Origin: an uncultured Clostridia bacterium
Lineage (GTDB): Bacteria > Bacillota > Clostridia > TANB77 > CAG-508
NCBI GenBank assembly: GCA_934167135.1
Contig: CAKPKI010000062.1
Location: 1-10,078, forward strand
DNA length: 10,078 bases
Direction: 5' to 3'
Under the pieces are notes generated by a model, which searched no databases, was not told the origin of the DNA, and was given only the letters and a program-made list of their open reading frames with translations. Positions 6,263 through 10,078 of the stretch are shown one piece after another (positions within the stretch are counted from its first letter, which is position 1; every line of letters starts with the position of its first letter). The position numbers and the translations under genes are program-made.

Positions 6263-6285
6263 TATATTGTATTTTATGATATAAT
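6257..6285 (+). promoter_or_regulatory. Promoter of the MgtC-family gene
   Basis: Plus strand: -35 TTGCAA (6257-6262), 17-nt spacer ending in TGA, consensus extended -10 TATAAT (6280-6285). Expected start near 6292, leaving a leader of about 40 nt with no obvious riboswitch fold. The leader is too short for the known Mg2+-sensing leaders seen upstream of some Mg transport genes. Confidence 0.75.
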
Positions 6286-6333
6286 ACTACTGTTACTTTA
6301 TATTATAAAAATACAAAGAAAGGAGCTATATAC

Positions 6334-7020
6334 ATGGATTTTATTTTAAATATTTTCAATTCATTTGAATGCCAATCAATCATAAAATTAATATTAGGTT
6401 TTATGTTAGCTGGAATTATAGGATTAGAACGTTCATCTTGGAGTAAACCAGCTGGATTTAGAACTCATGCTTTAGTTGGAATAAGTGCTGTTTTAATAAT
6501 GTTATGTGGGGAATACATGTCACGAGAATATGATATTGACCCTTCAAGGATTCCAGCCCAACTATTATCAGGAATTGGTTTTATTGGTGCAGGTACAATC
6601 TTAAGAGATGGATTCAATGTTAAGGGCTTAACCACTGCCGCTGGGCTTTTAGCTGTCACATGTATAGGATTAAGTATTGGAGCTGGATTTTATTTAGGCG
6701 GAATTGTTACAACTCTTATTGTTTATGTAATACTTTCATATTCATATAAATTATCTGACAAATTGGACCATTTTGATTTATTAAATTTACAAGTTGAAAT
6801 ATCAAAAAATTCTGACATAGCATTATCTAAAATAGAAAAACTATTAAGTAATTCTAATATTGATATTAAACAAATGAAAAAAGTTGAATCACCTGATAAT
6901 GAAGACAATTCTACATTATTAAAAATTGTTGGACATTACAATAAAAAAGGATTTAACAAAAATTTATTATTAAAAAATCTTTCTTTAATTGAAGATGTTT
7001 CTGAAATAATAGAAGAATAA
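6334..7020 (+). CDS. MgtC/SapB family membrane protein
   Basis: 228 residues, the common length for this family. The N-terminal ~135 residues form the MgtC membrane domain with about four hydrophobic segments. The signature boxes are all present: GLERSSWSKPAGFRTHALVG (residues 29-48), the loop DPSRIPAQLLSGIGFIGAGT (residues 69-88, with the conserved Arg-x-x-Ala and GIGFIGAG) and VKGLTTAAGLLAV (residues 95-107). The C-terminal part (residues 145-228) is a soluble, ACT-like alpha/beta domain. Family members are linked to growth at low Mg2+ and, in pathogens, to survival in macrophages; in Salmonella MgtC acts on the F1Fo ATP synthase. Many free-living Firmicutes homologues have no tested role. 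AAAGGAG lies 8 nt before the ATG. Monocistronic, with promoter and terminator both visible. Confidence 0.92.
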   Translation: MDFILNIFNSFECQSIIKLILGFMLAGIIGLERSSWSKPAGFRTHALVGISAVLIMLCGEYMSREYDIDPSRIPAQLLSGIGFIGAGTILRDGFNVKGLTTAAGLLAVTCIGLSIGAGFYLGGIVTTLIVYVILSYSYKLSDKLDHFDLLNLQVEISKNSDIALSKIEKLLSNSNIDIKQMKKVESPDNEDNSTLLKIVGHYNKKGFNKNLLLKNLSLIEDVSEIIEE

Positions 7021-7060
7021 AACCTAAAGTGATTTTGGGTTTTATTCTTCTACTTTTTTA
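7010..7060. terminator. Long bidirectional terminator made of two gene ends
   Basis: A 19-bp stem with one G-U pair (arms 7010-7028 and 7034-7052, loop GTGAT), followed on the plus strand by CTTTTTT. The arms contain the final codons and the stop (7018-7020) of the mgtC gene on the left and the final codons and stop (7042-7044) of the acyltransferase gene on the right. It should end mgtC transcription efficiently. For the minus strand the downstream T-run is poorer (ATTATTTCAG), so termination of the operon there is likely but weaker. Confidence 0.85.
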
Positions 7061-7818
7061 TATTCTATTATTTCAATATTACTATTTTTGCTTCTTTCTA
7101 CCATGCAATTATAAACCTGATTTCGCAAATCATGTTTTTGTTCTTGTAGGTTTAATCCATCTTTTGGATAAAATGGCCCATCAATATATGTTACCATCTT
7201 AACTTTATTTTTTCCATAACTTTGATATGTATTTGTCATACAAAATGTAGGTTTTTTATATTGCACAGGATATTTAAAAGATACTGCCTTAAATGGTCTT
7301 ATTTTTGTGTAAAATGGCCAAATATGTGCTTCTGGATAGATTGTTATTGGATGTCCTCTATCTATATGTGTCTCAATTGCATTTATAAAATTTTTCATGC
7401 CATTTTTATTATTTGGAATTGGTATCGCTCCAAGTAATTGAATTGAATTTCCTAAAAACTTCATTGAAACATTTTCTGGATTTACAATAAAATGATTTCT
7501 TTTAGGATACATCGGCAAACTTGGAATAAATACATCTGCAAATACCTGTGTATGATTCAGATACACAAAGTATGAATCTTTTTTATATGACTTTAATTTT
7601 TCTTTTCCTATATATTTTATTTTTAGCTTGAATTTCCCATAAATAAGTTTTATTGGCATGCTTAATATATTTTGCAATAGAAAAGAACAAAAATCCCACA
7701 AAGGATTTTTGTGTATATATTTATAGTTTTCATCTATAATCCTTGGTGTGATTTTTGCTCCTGAGAATTCGTCATTTAATTCATCTTTATAGTAATTAAC
7801 TTGTTTAGATTTCTTCAT
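7042..7818 (-). CDS. PlsC-like lysophospholipid acyltransferase family protein
   Basis: 258 residues. It belongs to the PlsC/AGPAT superfamily, which transfers acyl chains to lysophosphatidate or related acceptors at the membrane face. The acyltransferase block lies at residues 70-200. The catalytic box reads LNHTQVFADVF (His89, Asp95), which is H-x5-D rather than the usual H-x4-D. Then come LGAIPIPN (129-136) and the substrate-binding box YPEAHIWPFYTKIRPFK (161-177), in place of the classical PEGTR. The same variant boxes (NHTQ..D, PEAHIWPF) are, as far as I recall, shared by a clostridial subfamily, so this is not simply a dead enzyme. A hydrophobic segment around 43-60 may anchor it to the membrane. 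Its ATG lies inside the end of the fused upstream gene (14-nt overlap), with AGAGGAAG as ribosome binding site. Last gene of the operon; the acceptor is unknown. Confidence 0.82.
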   Translation of the reverse strand: MKKSKQVNYYKDELNDEFSGAKITPRIIDENYKYIHKNPLWDFCSFLLQNILSMPIKLIYGKFKLKIKYIGKEKLKSYKKDSYFVYLNHTQVFADVFIPSLPMYPKRNHFIVNPENVSMKFLGNSIQLLGAIPIPNNKNGMKNFINAIETHIDRGHPITIYPEAHIWPFYTKIRPFKAVSFKYPVQYKKPTFCMTNTYQSYGKNKVKMVTYIDGPFYPKDGLNLQEQKHDLRNQVYNCMVERSKNSNIEIIEYKKVEE

Positions 7819-9607
7819 TTACTTCCTCTTTTACTGTTGTATATTCTAATGGAATTCCATAAAATTCTTCATATATGTTTTTCCAAACTTCGAAATTTTT
7901 ATTTTTCATTTCTTCTACATTTTCTTTTTCAGATAATGTCACATCTGGGTAAATTGGTTTTTCTATATGTACATAATATTCTTTTATAGGAAATCCGTCA
8001 TCTCCAATAAGATTACTGTCTTTCATTGTTATAAATATTGGTATTACTGGTACATTACTTCTTGTTGCTATTTTGTATGCTCCATTTTTTAATGGCTTTG
8101 GTTTTTCATAATTCCACCATAAACTTTGTTCAGGATAAATTAATATAAAATCTCCTCTTTTTAAGATTGTATCTGCTGCTTTCATAAATTTTATCATTGT
8201 TCTTGTATTTGAACTTAATGGTAATGTATCTGCATTTCTAAATAGAAATCCATAAAATCCTGGGAAATTTGTGTAATTTCCTTCTCTTATTACTTTATAT
8301 AATTTTTTCTTTTTTCTTTGTCCTGATAATGAGAATATTTCTTCTATTGTGAATGAATCAAATGGATTGAAGTGATTACATGTAATTAGAGCTCCATTTT
8401 TCATTTCACTTAGATATTCAAGTCCTTCTACATCTTTTATTATTAGTTTATTGTCTTTTATTATTGCATCTAGAAATTTTTCGCCAAGTTTATTCGCAAA
8501 TTTGTTTTTCCATTTATTTGTCCTTTTTGTTTTTAGGTAATCTACATTTTCTGGCGTTAACTCTATTGTTGGTGGATCGTTTTCTGCATCTACATCAAAT
8601 TTTCCTTCTTTTTCAAGTTGTTTTATTTTTTCTAGTATTTCTATTCTTTCTTGTGACTTTTCTGTTACCTGTACATTTTTATACATTCTGTCATCGCCTA
8701 CACAGTCTGACTCTTTTTGTGCAAGCTCTCTTAGTGCAATATCTGCTTTTCTATCTTGATATTTCATTTCATCTGTAAAGTTTTCTTTAATTTTGTTTAT
8801 TTCATTATAATATTCTGTTTGCTTTGCTAATTCCCAAAAATACTTTCCAAATCTTATATCGTCATAGTGCCATGGTTTGTATTGATAATTATAGTGTATT
8901 AATTTAATGTCTTCTTCTTTCATATCATCACTCGCTGTTGGCATTAAGTTCCAAGCAGTTTCTATTAGTTTTACTCTACCCTTACATATTCTATTTAAAT
9001 AGTCTTGATCTTGGATTACAGAAAATTTTATGTTTTCTAGCAAATATAAAAATTTTTCTTGAAATTGAAATTTTCTAAGTTCATCTAAATTCATCACTAA
9101 CATTCCAGCATTAAAATATGTTTTATAACTAGCAACTCCTACTACTTTTTCTACATATTCTTGAAATACTTCATTTTTTTGAATTATATCATCTGGTACT
9201 GCTCCTAATAAATTATCTCCAATGTCTATATTATATAGTTCTGCTATGTCTTTTAATAAAACAACATCACAGTCTAGATATATTGCCTTGTTGTATTGTG
9301 GGTATAGGTTTGAGATAAATAACCTAAAATATGTTGTCATTGAAAAGTAATCTCTTGTGTATAATTTTTCTTTTATTTTCTCTATATAATAATTTAAGTC
9401 TACATATTCTATATTTATATTCTCCCTTGTGTATTTACTTATTTTTTCTTTACTTTCTTCGCTCATACTAGTATATAAAACTTTTATTACATAATAATAT
9501 TCTGTTGATGCATTATTTACTAATGATTGCAATGTTACCGCTAGAAATGGTACATATTTATCATCAACTGCAAAGAATATTGGTATTATTTCTTGATATT
9601 TTTCCAT
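7805..9607 (-). CDS. GT8 glycosyltransferase fused to PlsC-like acyltransferase
   Basis: 600 residues with two catalytic domains. Residues 5-275 are a GT8 glycosyltransferase: DDKYVPFLAVTLQSL start, the metal-binding DxD in YLDCDVVL (Asp112, Asp114), the acceptor-side NAGMLVMN (166-173), DQDYLN (200-205) and the metal-binding His in LIHYNYQYKPW (His238). Residues 276-385 are a charged linker with coiled-coil character. Residues 386-560 are a PlsC/AGPAT-type acyltransferase with canonical H-x4-D, NHFNPFD (His412, Asp417), and the box IYPEQSLWWNY (490-500). GT8 enzymes transfer hexoses from nucleotide sugars with retention, PlsC enzymes transfer fatty acyl groups. The fusion suggests a glycosylated and acylated product such as a glycolipid or decorated lipid-linked polymer; the acceptor is unknown. 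It starts directly behind the stop of the GT8 gene (TAAATG) with AAAGAGGAAG as ribosome binding site. Confidence 0.85.
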   Translation of the reverse strand: MEKYQEIIPIFFAVDDKYVPFLAVTLQSLVNNASTEYYYVIKVLYTSMSEESKEKISKYTRENINIEYVDLNYYIEKIKEKLYTRDYFSMTTYFRLFISNLYPQYNKAIYLDCDVVLLKDIAELYNIDIGDNLLGAVPDDIIQKNEVFQEYVEKVVGVASYKTYFNAGMLVMNLDELRKFQFQEKFLYLLENIKFSVIQDQDYLNRICKGRVKLIETAWNLMPTASDDMKEEDIKLIHYNYQYKPWHYDDIRFGKYFWELAKQTEYYNEINKIKENFTDEMKYQDRKADIALRELAQKESDCVGDDRMYKNVQVTEKSQERIEILEKIKQLEKEGKFDVDAENDPPTIELTPENVDYLKTKRTNKWKNKFANKLGEKFLDAIIKDNKLIIKDVEGLEYLSEMKNGALITCNHFNPFDSFTIEEIFSLSGQRKKKKLYKVIREGNYTNFPGFYGFLFRNADTLPLSSNTRTMIKFMKAADTILKRGDFILIYPEQSLWWNYEKPKPLKNGAYKIATRSNVPVIPIFITMKDSNLIGDDGFPIKEYYVHIEKPIYPDVTLSEKENVEEMKNKNFEVWKNIYEEFYGIPLEYTTVKEEVNEEI

Positions 9608-10078
9608 TTAAACTTCCTCTTTCATTCTTGTATTATATTCTTCTTTTAATTTTAAATATTCCTCTAAGTCTTTGTCAAAATAATAACATTTTAGAACCTT
9701 GTGAACTTCTTCTATATTCCATTGTTTAAAGTTTTCTGTATGTGGGTATGGCAAAAACATTAGCCTTTTACAGAAATGACAGATTATTGTGTCTTTTTTA
9801 TTGAATTTTGATTGCTCATTATATATTCTTGGTATAAGCCTTTTTTTGGTTGTTGACCAAAATATTGCATCTTGGTCTGCAAATAACATTTTTTTGTTTT
9901 TTATTCTTTCTCTAGCTTTTTCTAGTAGCTTTGTTTCTTTTATTTTTTTCATATTTAATAATAACATTCCAGCATTTATATAGTCTGGCCTTATTAACCA
10001 ACATCCATATTTTTCTTTTACTGCCGCATATTCATAGTTTGTGATATCTATGTTATATAATTTAGATATATCCCCACC
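9608..10078 (-). CDS. GT8-family glycosyltransferase, C-terminal part (partial, runs off right edge)
   Basis: Open from the window edge to TAA at 9608-9610, giving the last 156 residues; the N-terminal nucleotide-sugar-binding half and its DxD lie outside. An ATG at 9965-9967 is an internal Met (NAGMLLLNM), not the true start, because the frame stays open and homologous for 37 more codons upstream. The visible GT8 elements, numbered from the edge, are DISKLYNIDI (3-12), the NAGMLLLN box (35-42), DQDAIFW (68-74) and IICHFCKRL with the metal-binding-type His (about 101), then a KQW box (118-120). It aligns by eye with the GT8 half of the following fused protein (DIAELYNIDIG, NAGMLVMN, DQDYLN), so the two are paralogues or act in sequence. 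The last codons (KEEV) also provide the Shine-Dalgarno for the next gene. First visible gene of the operon. Confidence 0.85.
   Translation of the reverse strand, partial: GGDISKLYNIDITNYEYAAVKEKYGCWLIRPDYINAGMLLLNMKKIKETKLLEKARERIKNKKMLFADQDAIFWSTTKKRLIPRIYNEQSKFNKKDTIICHFCKRLMFLPYPHTENFKQWNIEEVHKVLKCYYFDKDLEEYLKLKEEYNTRMKEEV

Noticed and set aside
8464..8778. Plus-strand open frame opposite the GT8-PlsC linker
   Set aside because: Leu/Phe-rich antisense image of the charged linker; no ribosome binding site or family match.
9608..9967. Stand-alone 119-residue protein starting at the ATG at 9965-9967
   Set aside because: The frame stays open to the window edge and the upstream codons continue the GT8 homology; this Met sits inside the conserved NAGM box.
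1..10078. CRISPR array, IS element or tandem repeat array
   Set aside because: No regularly spaced direct repeats, transposase or terminal inverted repeats were seen; the visible inverted repeats are all explained as terminators or RNA stems.

Overview
The window looks like a low-GC member of the Bacillota, most likely class Clostridia, and possibly an uncultured gut lineage. The reasons are the strongly AT-rich sequence, GGAGG-type ribosome binding sites, TTGACA/TATAAT promoters (several with an extended -10 TG), and families typical of that group (DUF6873, YgjP-like peptidase, COG2509 oxidoreductase, GT8/PlsC proteins). TGA serves as a stop codon, so the code is standard. The species cannot be named from the sequence.

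Layout. At the left edge a plus-strand gene ends (2-142) and meets a 51-residue minus-strand gene (178-333) at a hairpin terminator. Next comes a structured RNA, most likely 6S RNA, on the minus strand (373-573) with its own promoter. A minus-strand cluster follows, read from 3265 down to 728: a membrane-anchored protein, a DUF6873 GME-fold protein (overlapping it by 22 nt), a YgjP-like zinc peptidase and YqeY. Upstream of this, behind a hairpin, lies a separately transcribed secreted ricin-lectin protein (3337-4485) with its own strong promoter. Then comes a COG2509 FAD-dependent oxidoreductase (4628-6202).

The oxidoreductase diverges from a plus-strand MgtC/SapB membrane protein (6334-7020). 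The two promoters appear to share one palindromic TTGCAA -35 hexamer. mgtC converges on a minus-strand operon running in from the right edge: a GT8 glycosyltransferase (partial), a GT8-PlsC fusion and a stand-alone PlsC-like acyltransferase. These three are tightly coupled translationally.

No IS element, CRISPR array, tRNA or rRNA was seen. The most unusual items are the sugar-transfer/acyl-transfer operon with its fused enzyme, the shared -35 divergent promoter pair, the secreted lectin with an unrecognised C-terminal domain, and the small gene next to the 6S-like RNA.
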